This document shows, in pieces, positions 30,352-41,382 of a DNA stretch of 64,000 nucleotides. Source of the DNA: Chara braunii (Eukaryota; Streptophyta; Charophyceae; Charales; Characeae); NCBI GenBank assembly GCA_003427395.1, contig BFEA01000925.1, positions 11,000 through 74,999 of the forward strand. The letters are read 5' to 3'. The notes beneath the pieces were generated by a model. It did no database searches and had not been told where the DNA came from. It saw only the letters and a program-made list of their open reading frames with translations. Position numbers and translations under genes: made by a program. Within the stretch, counting starts at the first letter, position 1. Each line of letters opens with the position of its first letter.

Positions 30352-31014
30352 TGTGGGTGGCGGATGGCCTAGTGGTTAGGGCACTGATTGAAAATACGCA
30401 TTGTGGTCTGAGGTTGCGGGTTCAAATCCGCAGCCTCGCGCATATGCAATCGGTAAGGCGTTAGGTTGACGCACTACCACCCACACACTGAGCGCGCGTG
30501 CGATCGGGGGGCACGGATGTTTAGGCCTGCATAGACCTGACCATGGGACCCGTAAGGGAAGCCCAGCAGGTACTAGCCCTGCACATTCCTGGGTCCTCCA
30601 GAACGATTGCGTGCGCCTCCCCTTGGAGTTGTCGAGGCCATGGGGGGGGAGTGGCTCCGGGAGGGGCAGGCTCGGTTGGGGGTCACCCCTCTCCTAGCAG
30701 AGGCTGGCGCTTCCCTGTGGCAACACGGTGACTGTGGTGCGAAAAAACCTCCCAGCCGAGGAGCTGTAGGGAGGTGAAGCCCTGAGTTAGAGATGGGTGA
30801 CCCCTGGCGCAGCGGCCTGGTAGCGCCGGTCTGGGCTGATACTCCCGGGTGGGTAGCGATGATTGAGAGTTCTCCCCTTGACAGATCACTGGGTAGTGGG
30901 TGGGCCAATTGCACCGTCAGTAGGGCTGACCCCCGCGCGGGAAGCCCTCTTGCGGACATCCTCCCTGGGTCATAACACCTGACACCTCTACAACCCTTTA
31001 AAAAAAAAAAAAAA
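30352..31014 (+). mobile_element. tRNA-headed SINE 2
   Basis: Same architecture as SINE 1: A box TGGCCTAGTGGTTAGG (30365), B box GGGTTCAAATCC (30418), a different body, and a 3' end CTCTACAACCCTTT into about 15 A (31000-31014). The shared head and tail with a different middle point to a mosaic SINE family. It begins within 10 nt of the tail of SINE 1, and its own tail touches rRNA sequence. Confidence 0.7.
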
Positions 31015-31016
31015 TT

Positions 31017-31735
31017 GTGAGAGCATGACCTATCGATCCTTTAGCATTCCAGGACTTGAAGCTAGAGGTGTCAGAAACGTTACCACAGGGATAACTGGCT
31101 TGTGACAGCCAAGCGTTCATAGCGACGTTGCTTTTTTATCCTTTGATGTCGGCTCGTCCTATCATTGTAAAGCTGAATTCCCCAAGTGTTGGATTGTTCA
31201 CCCACCAACGGGGAACGTGAGTTGGGTTTGGACCGTCATGAGACAGGTTAGTTTTACCCTACTGATGCACCGCCGTCGCAATGGTAATCCAACCCAGTAC
31301 GAGAGGAACCGTTGGTTCGCACNTGAGACAGGTTAGTTTTACCCTACTGATGCACCGCCGTCGCAATGGTAATCCAACCCAGTACGAGAGGAACCGTTGG
31401 TTCGCACAATTGGCAATTGTGCTTGGCTGAAAAGCCAGCGGTGCAAAGCTATCGTGCATGTGATTATGACTGAATGCCTCTAAGTCAGAATATGTGCTTG
31501 CAGCGACGGCGTATGCCTCCTCGGATGACACAAGGTTGTCGATAGGGCCAGCCCGTCTGGCCCCGAAAGCATAAGTTCGGAGTTGTCCCTCCAGCGGCGG
31601 AGCACCGACTCTCTGGGGGTCTCTTCATCGCAATTTCTTTCGCTCGGGGAGTCAAACCCTTTGCAGCCGACTTAGCCAGGGAACGGGGTGTTGTAAGCAG
31701 TAGAGTGGCCTTGTCGTCGGCCCTTTGTTCCAAAA
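31017..31735 (+). rRNA. 26S (LSU) rRNA, 3' fragment
   Basis: Nuclear large-subunit rRNA 3' region. It starts at GTGAGAGCATGACCTATCG, runs through CAGGGATAACTGGCTTGTG (peptidyl-transferase region), contains the sarcin/ricin loop AGTACGAGAGGAACC and continues to GAACGGGGTGTTGTAAGC and GCAGAGTGGCC-like sequence near 31705. The 5' 2.6 kb or so is missing. A one-N gap with an 84-nt duplication sits inside it. Small differences from plant consensus (for example a base lost in GCTTTTTGATCC) suggest either a lineage difference or a pseudogene. Confidence 0.85.
31239..31407 (+). other. 84-nt duplication across a single N (assembly artefact)
   Basis: 31239-31322 and 31324-31407 are identical and separated by one N at 31323. 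An unmerged contig overlap is the simplest reading; a real rRNA has this sequence once. Confidence 0.9.
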
Positions 31736-31889
31736 GTTTCCCCCACCATCTGGCTCCCCACCCCTCCTCAAATGTTTGAACGACGGTCATCCGCGTCTGA
31801 AGAGAGTCGTCGCCCTCGTATAGGCGCCGATGAGCTGCTTGCTTCTTTTTTTTTCTCCTTTTTTTTTTCAGTTTTGCTGCTTCCGCCTG

Positions 31890-32170
31890 AAGCCCCTTTC
31901 GCCCGTTGTGGTACGCGGCTTTTGGCTCAAAGGAGAACTGTGTCCGAGCCCATGTTGGGGTGGGTGCCACGTTATAAGCTTTTGGCAACTGCGGCATGCC
32001 ATCTGTCTGAAAGCATGGATATGTGTCCGCGTGNCTTCCTGTACTTGACCCGGTGGGCGTTTGTGCATGCCACATTGTCCGATGTCGCTCGGTACGGCCT
32101 GCCACTTTTGGCTGCACGGAGACGTGCGACCAAAGGCTGGATCGAAGTGAGTGCCACATTGTACACTTAC
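31890..32170 (+). repeat. imperfect spacer repeats after the rRNA
   Basis: Three diverged units around GTGCCACGTTATA, GCATGCCACATTGTCCG and GTGCCACATTGTACAC, each preceded by a CTTTTGGC block. Likely rDNA 3' spacer sequence. One N at 32035. Confidence 0.45.
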
Positions 32171-32489
32171 GGACGATGTGGCGGGCGACCTTTGTTTCAA
32201 TAAAAAAAAAACTATTCTCCAAGTATTCAAACAAAATGCAGATGTGTACTATGTACATACGTCTGTAATATTATCTATATGGTTTTTTTTTTTTTTTTTT
32301 TTTTTTTCCTATTGGATTCACCTTTCTTTCATGATGAAAACAAGATTCTGAATCTTCTTATTCTATAGATAAAACATAAAAGTTTGCTCAAGCAAGTATT
32401 CAATCAATTTAACGGAAGATTTTTAGTAGAGGGGGAGAGACGGAGGGTGTCTGGCCCCCCCTGCAAACAAGTGTAATCGTGGTGGGGGC

Positions 32490-34060
32490 GAGCGAAGCAT
32501 GCCCTTGGTGTTTGGGACCTGGAAAGCCAATTCTCACCCTATCTGGCCCTCCCCATCTGTGTGCGTAATATCATGGCTTGGGAACAAAATACCCACCTCT
32601 TCCCCTACGTCGCCCTCGCCACGTCACAGCGTAGTCATGATCTTGGCGGGGCCGTGCGCCCCCCAGCTTTGGGAACAGAAAGGCCACTTCCTGCCCCTTG
32701 TGCCACCCCCCCGCCCCCCCGCGTGCGCGCAATGACGTTCATGGCGGGGGCAAACAGCCCACTTCCTGCCCTATCCGGCCCTCCCCGCGCGTGCGTGTGA
32801 TCATGGCGGGCTGCTTCACTGGAGGCAGTACCTGATTGGCTCTATGGTGTTCTCCGGGACATGCACGAAAATGCTTATGGCCGTCGGTTTTTCGGCCTCG
32901 CTTTGGATTTTTTTCGGGACCGACAAAAAATTGAAATGGCGATTTTGTCAAGTCATCCTTGACTTTTCTTTCCCCCCTTCTTTTTCTGGAGTGCGTGTCC
33001 GGTGATGTTCGCCGATGCATAACCCAACAACGGACGCACGATTCTGCCAGACTTCCCGTAAACTTTTCACTCCTACACCGCGGCGTGATCTGAGTCGCTA
33101 GGCACAGAAGCTGCCTGGCCTTTTCTCTGTTTGTTTTGTCCTTTTTTTTTTTCTTTCCCTTTTGTTTTTTTTTTAATTTATTTATTTATTTTCCCTGGCC
33201 CTTCCCTTTATCCCTTTGTGTGTGGAAGGGATGGAGATGGGACGGACTTTTGAGGTGTCAAATTTTGTGGGGGCAGCAGATACCGCGCACTGCCACTCGG
33301 GCGTAGGAACGGCCCCGAAAAAAGGGGGTCTCCCACGATCTAAGGTCCACAGGCGTCTTATTGGGAGCGGAAAGGGCCGAGGTCCCGAGCGGGACATCGC
33401 CATTGGCGTCTGTTCATTCAACTTGCTGGAAAGGGACATGTGCAGGTCCCTCAGCGGATGGCTCAGTGAGCCCCCTCCAGATGTGCCAAACAGTCGGTGG
33501 TTGGCGGTTCGGAGTCCCGTTTGCACTCTTATAGGGGCCTGTGTACTTACCAGCCCCCTTGCAGTCGATGAAGGCGACGTTCCCGGCGTGGGTTTTGGGA
33601 CCTTGTACTTGTGTTACGAGGGACTCTCTGCACACGACTTGGGTGGTTTCCAGTTTGCGAGAGACGGGCGAGTCGTTCTTTGGTCGTCGAGCGAACATTT
33701 TTGTGGCGCCGTGTGGGTCCATGGTCGTCTTTCTCGGAGGGCTTATTTCACGAAAGCTCGTTCGTCGCTGGCGGCGGGCGCAGCTGTCGGGGGTTTCCTA
33801 TGCCATGGTGCCGGGTTGTGGATCGTTGCGTTCACCCTCGTTCATCGTCTTGCTACGATTGGCGCCTGATCGCCGACGGCGGTTCAGTTCGCGGTCGTTT
33901 GCAAGGTGTGGAGGTGGAGGTGCCTGTCGGGTTGTCACCGACTCTCAGCTTCGGCACCCTCATCCCGTAGGGTGTGGAGGTGGAGGTGCCTGTCGGGTTG
34001 CGGCTTTGTTGTGGTATCGTCTTCGTGTCCGCACTCACAACGGCGCGTTTCGTTCGTGTT
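32490..34060. other. spacer-like GC-rich DNA, no gene
   Basis: Diverged repeats of roughly 95 bp (CCACTTCCTGCCC... and CTATC(T/C)GGCCCTCCCC) lie at 32520-32810, and a 66-bp exact-looking duplication (GGTGTGGAGGTGGAGGTGCC at 33905 and 33971). An open frame of 217 codons at 33216-33869 has no domain. By position it may be rDNA intergenic spacer, but that is inference. Confidence 0.4.
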
Positions 34061-34402
34061 GAGGGGGTGTCACGACTTGGTTAGGAGGCTCTGCGCTCTT
34101 CGCCATTCGAGCGGCGCCATTAAGTGCTGGCGCAGGTGGCCTCGGCCCGGAACCTGCTGCTTACCATATGCGAGGGAGGAGACTTGTGGGATGCGTGATG
34201 CACCCTCCGACGGCGTTGAGAGGTTGGGCCCGTCATCCGCCCGACTTGTTCGAATGCGCGCTTGTGCCCGTCGTGTCCCCCATGTTGTGGTCTCGGTATG
34301 CTGCACACAGTGATGGATCGCGTTGCGTTGTGGTTCCGCTGCATTTAGGTTATGGGCTGTGAAGGCTACTATCCTTTGGACGATTTCAACAAAATGCCAA
34401 CT

Positions 34403-34497
34403 TTCTTTTTGTGTGATATATATGTGTTTTAGGGTATGTCATGTCAAAACTGCACACATGACATACCCTAAAACACATACATATCACACAAAAAGAA
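34403..34497. repeat. long near-perfect hairpin (42-bp arms)
   Basis: Left arm 34403-34444 pairs with right arm 34456-34497 with one mismatch and an 11-nt loop (CAAAACTGCAC). The core is TTTTAGGGTATGTCATGT. Candidates are a minimal foldback MITE or a small-RNA precursor. No clear target-site duplication was found. Confidence 0.85.
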
Positions 34498-34603
34498 AAA
34501 CAAGAAAAAAAGCAAAAAATCAGCACAATATGACAGTTTCAGTGCAATTCGGTGCAAACTTCGTCGAAAATAACACCCCTGTTTAACCACGTGTGATGCG
34601 AAT

Positions 34604-34812
34604 GGCCCCTAGCTCAGTTGGTCCAGCGCGGGTTGGCAATGCACCTTTGTGGCTTAGGGTGTGGGTTCAAATCTTTGAGCCTGCAATCCGGTGCAGTGTA
34701 TTGGATATTGGCATTCTGTATTTTCACCATTGTGGCGTAGGGTGTGGGTTCGAATCTTCGAGTCTGCACTCTGGTTTGATACACTGAATATTGATATTAT
34801 GTATTTTCAGCG
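34604..34812 (+). mobile_element. tRNA-headed SINE 3 with internal 83-bp duplication
   Basis: The head CCCCTAGCTCAGTTGGTCC (A box) is followed 60 nt later by B box GGGTTCAAATC. The B-box half is repeated 83 bp on (TTGTGGC(T/G)TAGGGTGTGGGTTC at 34647 and 34730). A partial SINE without a poly(A) tail. Confidence 0.55.
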
Positions 34813-35423
34813 TTGAACTTAGGGTCATTCGCACACTTCGTTTGCAGTGTAGCCCAGATGGATTAGGTGTCTGTATGTTCTCCCACAGGTCGCGGTGTCG
34901 CGCCCCCACTGCTTCAAGGGTTTAGTTAAATGTCCTTCCTCGGACCAAGCGCAGTGGGTTGGTGGACTGGCAGGCTGTCACGCAGGATTTTGATAGGTAT
35001 AGAATAAAGGTGTATTCAGAGGCAGTCCTTGTCACACTTAGTCATACAGCCGAGAAGTCACGGTTATCCCTCCTGCCAGCGGCGACAAGGCTTAGAGTGA
35101 GGTGTTCGGGTTTATCGCCTGCACCTGACCCTGTATAAAGGTTAGATTCAAGGTCACCGGAGTCCCTGTTGTCCAGGATTCCTTCAAGCTGCCTTGAGTG
35201 TAACGTGTGTAACATAAGGAGGAAAATAACATACATACATCATAGAGCAATTGACACTGACAAAACAAGAAGACCAGAAACCAGACTCTGCAATAGCATG
35301 ACCAGAGATACGAGACTGAAGAGTAGTACACAGTGTATGCAGGGAGCAGCCATCGGAGGGCTGCAGTCACTAATAAATCATAATAATGTCATGATACATC
35401 ATAGTGACTAGAAAGAGAGAACC

Positions 35424-36560
35424 TCAATCAATAATGATAAGTGGTACCCTCTTGTGAGTAAGTGCTACTGTCTGGGACTCCATATCTGGTACCCGCTGGT
35501 CCCCCTCGTCATTGAGAACCCGTGTGGCTATCGCCTCTGGAACCATATAGCTGATATCAACAGGCGCTGCTGGATCAATATGGCAGATATAGGCCGTGCA
35601 TCTCGCCATCTCCTCGTCTGCAACGCTCCTGCGATAAAGCTCCTCTGCGAGGGTGATGTTGCTCGTAACTCCAATCAATATCTCAATCCGTCCTCTCCTA
35701 TCAGCATAGACGTAAAAAACCTCGAGGAAGCGATCTCCGTAAAAAGGTTTCCGAAAAGCCTACATAGCAAAGTCAGCCCAGACCAAATGACTATAGCCAT
35801 CTCCGAGATATGGGACTGGACCTTCCCCTCTTGGGGGACCAGCAACTGTCTCGGTCCTAGGGTCGTCTGATATGTAGGAGTCAATCGCCCTCGAGCAGAT
35901 ACCGTGCAAAAAGATACGCAATCCTCCTCAATGTCGCTCTCCGCCGTCGCCGCTTACCGGTCTCCAGCGCTCCTGCTACTGTCCACAGACTCAGCCTCTA
36001 CGAGGGTTCCAGTCGAAGTAGTCGCCAAGATCAATGTCACTCACGCAGCAGGGCCCCTGGTCGAACTCATCCATCTCGGATCTCTGTACGCAAGTAGTGA
36101 TTGGGACCCCGGATCTGGCTGTCTCTCTCCTGATCCGCTCATCTTTCCGCCTCTTCCCCTTGCTGCGAGACTCGCTGAGAGGTTTGGGGTTACACCCATC
36201 AAAGTCGAAGAGTACACCCCCAGGTGCTGAAGGTACGCGAGGAAACACCACATGTGGCCAATTGTCCCTCCAATAGCTCTCCCTGCGAAATATGTAGTCC
36301 GCAATCCTGTCATGCGTGGTGCCCTTCACCCCCTTCTCTGCCCCCTTTATTGAGTAGGTAATCACCAATGTGTGTCTCGAAGTTGGGGACTCATTGGCTC
36401 TGACAACAAAGCTCTGATGTCCCACATGTCGGTAGCAGAACCTCTCAATTAGTCTACCCCACGTAGGGGCAGTCTCACGATGGCGGGCCAGCTTGGACAG
36501 AAGGCGCACTCTCACTAGTGCGGATGCTCCCTCCAAGAACTGGTCGGATGGTAGTAGCAA
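35424..36560 (-). pseudogene. hypothetical protein relic
   Basis: The segment 36560-35991 (189 codons) and the segment 35678-35424 are in one minus-strand frame. Between them, 35884-35675 is open in a second frame that joins smoothly at both ends in composition. Notable stretches are GRLIERFCYRHVGHQSFVVR, YSIKGAEKG, FRRESYWRDNWPHVVFPR and, later, LAEELYRRSVADEEMARC. The balanced composition suggests real coding origin. I recognise no family; a transposon-related or host pseudogene are both possible. Confidence 0.4.
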
Positions 36561-36589
36561 CTCAATGTAAATGCCCGCCTGAGTGGGCT

Positions 36590-36840
36590 TGGCTGAACAA
36601 ACAACCTCAAGGAAATGGGCCCACCTAAAGGGGCTCGGCTGAACAGCAATAGTCTCAAGGAGTAGGTCCGCCTGAAGGGGTCCGGCTGAACAGCAACAGT
36701 CTCAAGGAGTAGGCCTGCCTGAAGGGGCCCGGCTCAACAGCAACAATCTCAAGGAGTAGGCCCGCCTGAAGGGGCCCGACTGAACAGCAACAATTTCAAG
36801 GAGTAGACCCGCCTGAAGGGGCTCGGCTGAACTGATCAGC
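36590..36840 (+). repeat. 47-bp tandem repeat (about 5 units)
   Basis: GGCTGAACAGCAA recurs at 36637, 36684, 36731 (one change), 36778 and 36824, with CAAGGAGTAGG and CCGCCTGAAGGGG between. It starts right beyond the upstream end of the hypothetical minus-strand relic. Confidence 0.9.
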
Positions 36841-37059
36841 AAGACATCTCACGCACATGGACCAGTCATAAATGTTGAATGTACTGGGGCTGGACTGTAC
36901 CAAGTCGTCTGTGCAAGGACTGAACTCCAAATGCTCCCCGTGCGGGAAGGTATCATGTGCATGGGGTGGTGCTGATCAGCAAGGAAATAAATCGAGGGGA
37001 GCGTGATGGCAAATCATCCCAACTGGATCATGCTAGCATAGTACTCGCTCTGAGGTCAT

Positions 37060-37575
37060 CATCTCATAAGGGCGCGCACTCTAAAAGCAATCCTAGGATT
37101 GGGTGCGCATGGGCGCGCACTCAAATGACAATATCAAGCCTGGGCGCGCACTCTAATAAAGTTCCAGGCTTGGGCGCCCATGGGCGCGCACTCAAATAGC
37201 AATATCCAGCGCAAGCGCGCATTGGCGCGCGGTCAAATGACAGTATCGAGCATGGGCGCATATGGGCGCGCACTCTAACAGCGATGTCAAGCTTGGGCGC
37301 GCATGGGCGCGCACTCTAACAGCAATGCCAAGCTTGGGCGCGCATGGGCACACACTCAAATAGCAATTCCCGGCTTGGGCGCGTATGGGTGCGCACTCAA
37401 ATATTAATACCGGCTGCGGGCGCGCACGAGCGCATACTCAGAAAGCAATATCGAGCACGGACGCGCACTAAAAATATCAAAAATCAAGCTTGGACGCGCA
37501 AGCGCACACACTCAAACATCAAGCTTGGGCTCACACTCGAGTAATAAAGCTTGGGCGCGCAAGGGCGCGCACTCA
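37060..37575 (+). repeat. GC-rich satellite, about 41-bp unit with GGGCGCGCACTC
   Basis: Units such as GGGCGCGCACTCTAACAGC at 37264, 37305 and 37346 are 41 bp apart; flanking units are more diverged. About a dozen units. Each carries GCGCGC runs. Confidence 0.85.
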
Positions 37576-37918
37576 ATTATCAGTATCTATTGCAGGACAC
37601 AGAATCATAATTGACAAAGTCAAACAGCGGAGTGCGTTCTGATGCTCGGTCTAGAACTCAGCAATGTCCGCTGCAGGATTCTGAATCAATGATTAGCAAG
37701 GTCAACAGCGGAGTGCTCAGACTCAACAATGCCCGTCGTTCGAAGGCAAAGTCAACAAGTTGAGTGCGCGCTGTTGCACTTACTCAAAGTCATCAAGTCC
37801 GAGTTCACTGATCAAGTGTTTGTTGGCATTGGTTCATGGTCAAAGTACGCTGGTCAAGGGCAAGGTTCTCAGACCTGAGTGCCTGTTGGCGCACTGGTTC
37901 AAAATCAGCCCTCAGTTA

Positions 37919-38105
37919 TAGTGCGCATGTGCGCACAACATCTAGTCCGAAAATCAGCCTTTAATTATAGTGCGCATGTGCGCACAACATCTGGCCCGAA
38001 AATCATCCCTTAATTATAGTGCGCATGTGCGCACAACAACATCTGGCCCGAAAATCGGCCCTTAATTATAGTGCGCATGTGCGCACAACATCTGGCCCGA
38101 AAATC
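37919..38105 (+). repeat. 49-bp satellite with palindromic core (4 units)
   Basis: GTGCGCATGTGCGCAC, a near-palindrome, recurs at 37921, 37970, 38019 and 38071 followed by AACATCTGGCCCGAAAATC. The last step is 52 bp because of a 3-nt insertion (AAC). Confidence 0.9.
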
Positions 38106-38140
38106 AACCCTCATACATAGTGCTCACAGATACGACCCTT

Positions 38141-38440
38141 CAGACATGGTGCGCGCTGGCGCACAGTTCAGATATGACCCTCAGACATGGAGCGCACTGG
38201 CGCACAGCTCAGATATGGCCCTCAGACATGGTGCGCACTGACGCTCAGTTCAGATATGGCCCTCAGACATGGTGCACACTGACGCTCAGTTCAGACATAG
38301 CCCTCAGACATGGTGCGCGCTGGGGCACAGCTCAGATATGGCCCTCAGACATGGTGCGCGCTGGCGCACAGCTCAGATATGGCCCTCAGACATGGTGCGC
38401 GCTGGCCCGCAGTTCAGATATGGCCCTCAGACATGACATG
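38141..38440 (+). repeat. 41-bp satellite (8 units)
   Basis: CAGACATGG recurs at 38141, 38182, 38223, 38264, 38305, 38346, 38387 and 38428, exactly 41 bp apart each time, with TGCGC(G/A)CTGGCGCACAG inside. The very regular spacing shows recent amplification. Confidence 0.95.
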
Positions 38441-38559
38441 ACTACGCAGGCACAGTCGGCATGATAAATGTGACTGCGCAAGGCATGACAGGGTTTACAG
38501 GTTAGCGGCACAGCACCGCAGTTAACTCAAGATATTAAAGCCGAGTTTTGCTGTCCAAA

Positions 38560-39120
38560 AGCGCAATGTCGCACTTGAATTGAAGTGCGCACAGTCGCAG
38601 ATACCCAAGATCACCAAGGCAAGATTTTCAGATTGAATATGCAGAACCACACTTATTAAAAGTCGTGATTTGCAGGTTGGACGCGCAGTGTTGCACTTAA
38701 ATCTGAGTGCGCACAGTCACAGTCCCTCAAGACCACTATGGCAGAGCTTTACATATCGAGTATGTGGAATCGCACATATTAAAAGTCATGATTTGCGCAG
38801 TGTCGCACTTAAAACTGAGTGCACACAGTCGCAGGCACACTGGTTGCTCAGAAATCGACATGCTCAAAATAAGTCCTCTCTGGTACAGTAAATTGGCATA
38901 CTTCAATTAAGTGCCTTTGGGCACAGTCAAGTCAACATGCTGAAGATAAGTGACTTCTGGCACAATAAATCGACATACTTCAAGTACCTCTGGGCACAGA
39001 CAATCATAATGTTCTGTTCGAGTGCCTGCTGGCACAGACAATCATAAGGATCTGTTCGAGTGCCCGAAGGCACAGCCAATCATGATGCTCTGTTCAAATG
39101 CTACAATAATTAAGTACCCT
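38560..39120 (+). repeat. diverged longer-period repeats with GTGCGCACAGTCGCAG
   Basis: TGTCGCACTTGAATTGAAGT..GCGCACAGTCGCAG-type blocks recur near 38565, 38690 and 38805, then a CTGGCACAGACAATCATAA block recurs three times near 39000-39080. These look like decayed relatives of the neighbouring satellites. Confidence 0.6.
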
Positions 39121-39708
39121 TGGTGAGTTTGACCTAGACACGGCGAGGCATGGCACGCTGGTTCAGAAGTAGTATGGCGGGGTAAAAGGCTTTCTGACAC
39201 TGTGCGCACCAGGGCTTGGCATGAACAACCCACGGTCATAAAGCAATTGGGGCATCGTATCAACAGCCCTCAAGTACGGAGCATGGACGTGCAGTGTCTT
39301 CTGTCCTCAAGAACAATGAACAACGGGAGCATAGCATCATGGGTGCACAGTGTCATCTACCCTCAAATACGGTTAACATGGGCATGGGTGCTCGCGCAGC
39401 AGGCAGCTAGTTGAACGAGAGTGAGCAGAGGAGGGAGAGGGAGAAGAAGAAGGTGAGCCGAGAGAGCAGAGGAAGAAGGGGAGCAAATGGGCCTAGTGGG
39501 AACCAGGGCCGCCATGCTTTCTGAACAGCCCGGCCCGTTGACCTCCTTCTTGCCTGCCTTGGCCTCGCTCCTTCTCCTGACTACTCCAGCGCAGCAGCAT
39601 CTCCGCATCCAGCAAGTGAGTGCCCTCTCTTCTCTAGTCACACGGCCGCTTCTTTATAGCGGAGAGGCCAGGTGATCGGGCGCTGGATGTGGCAGCCCCA
39701 TGGTCGAG

Positions 39709-39858
39709 GCCGGTGCTAAAATTAGACCAGGTCAAAATTAATTTTAGCACCAGTCCCGGTCTTGGGACACGAAGGGTCAGCCCCCAGTAGACGAACAGTC
39801 AGTCCCACGCTAAAAATAGCATGGGACCGTGCTAATTTTAGCACGGGACTGGCCACCT
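39709..39858. repeat. cluster of A/T-core hairpins
   Basis: GGTGCTAAAATTA / TAATTTTAGCACC (39711-39752), a CCCA.GCTA/TAGC.TGGG stem (near 39802-39825), and CGTGCTAA/TTAGCACG (near 39829-39845). All share a GCTAA/TTAGC core. Confidence 0.65.
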
Positions 39859-40506
39859 CAACCTTCCCTGCTCCACAATCCTTCCTCCCTCACTGTTGTC
39901 CATGCATCTCCCTTTTGTCTCCCTCCTCCACGACTTGGACCATCTCCCTCCCTCTTCTGTGGTCTTGGTTGGCCCAAGGCCAAGCTGCCTGCAATGCCCT
40001 GGATTGTCCGGAATTTTTGGTGCATGTTGTGCACCACCGTGGAACAAGATGAAACCAAGGGCGTCGCTCCACTACACAAAACTACATGGATTTGGTCGCT
40101 TTCTGAGCCAGGTGCATTCAAGTGACAGAAACATTCTACACGCACCGGGTTCACAGAGCATCCAAATGCATGTGAAGTGTCTAGTAGTGAAACCCCAAAA
40201 GAAACTTCCGTGCTCGCATCGAGTCCTGTCATGCATCGAAAAAGACAACAGGAAGGGAAAATATGAAAATGGGCCTTCCTAGACTGCAGAACTTCCTAAA
40301 TGTATTTGGGGCTGGCAATGATCTCAAAACATTCAAGACGTTGATCCGTCCAAACTCTCAGTCCAGATAGTGGAGTGAGGCCCAACAGCGACATGAAAAG
40401 AACAAAAAAAACCTTGGCCTAAACTGACGTCAGAGAGTCCCAGAAAATTAATTTAAAAAAAAATGACCGCACACTGTCCCGCTCTCTGACACATTTTAGA
40501 CTCTGA

Positions 40507-40733
40507 GACTTGCTATCACATGCTCCATATCCATGCTGCACTTGCAAACACATCTACGGTTTCCCAGAATCCACCCATCAGGAATTCGCAACACCAGGTG
40601 TCATCAGACTATACAGTAGAGACTTGCTATCACATGCTCCATATCCATGCTGCACTTGCACACACATCTACGGTTTCCCAGAATCCACCCATCAGGAATT
40701 CGCAACACCAGGTGTCATCAGACTACAGGATTT
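40507..40733 (+). repeat. 114-bp tandem duplication
   Basis: GACTTGCTATCACATGCTCC begins at 40507 and again at 40621. The two units differ at only a few positions up to CAGACTA. Recent duplication; no gene. Confidence 0.9.
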
Positions 40734-41318
40734 TAGACTGAATCTCCACCGACCATACCAGGATCATACAATTAAGAAGCAGTCACAACTCCCCCCGGCC
40801 AATAAACTTCGTAGTTTTTAGTAGCTAATAATTGCAACCAGAGGATTAAGATGACAAGCAATTGAAGCACACATGGCAAGCAGGCTTACTGATGCCATAG
40901 ACAGAAGAACACGCCAGGCACTGTAAGCAAATGGGAGTTCAAGACATTCGGGAATAGGAAAGCAACCCAACAAAGAAATTAACGGCATTGAAAGCAACCC
41001 ACCCAAATCCAAGCCTGGGAACAGAGAGCTTTCAGAGGAGTCTAATTTCAGAAAAGGTAATAACTTTAAAATAAAACAAAAATCACAGAGGCCTTCTAGT
41101 ACTTTGACAGGCGAGAACATAGCGACGACCCTTTCCAGACCAAAAGACCCTCTGCGCATTACAACATTCAAGCGCCTTTCAGCCATGAGACAACCCAAGC
41201 AATAAAGAAAGGCAACACCCAAGCACCTTCTCTCATTCCTCAGAACCCTCCCACTCCAACTAAGGGGGGTTAAGGGTTACTTAGCCACACCTTCCTTCCC
41301 TCTCCAAGACTCACACCG

Positions 41319-41380
<62 letters not shown>
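41319..41380 (+). repeat. poly(C), 62 nt
   Basis: Uninterrupted run of 62 C about 0.6 kb downstream of the thioesterase ORF's 3' end. Could be a real homopolymer or a sequencing or assembly artefact. Confidence 0.9.

Positions 41381-41382
<2 letters not shown>

Noticed and set aside
29755-30440. tRNA genes
   Set aside because: A and B boxes are present, but there is no matching acceptor stem and each is followed by several hundred bases and a poly(A). SINE heads fit better.
32022-32270. small ORFs after the rRNA
   Set aside because: They cross an N and lie in imperfect spacer repeats.
33216-33869. 217-codon open frame
   Set aside because: No domain, and it lies in spacer-like repeated DNA downstream of rRNA; similar open frames overlap on other frames.
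37060-38440. CRISPR array
   Set aside because: Periods of 41-49 bp, but the whole unit repeats, there are no unique spacers and no cas genes; this is eukaryotic satellite DNA.
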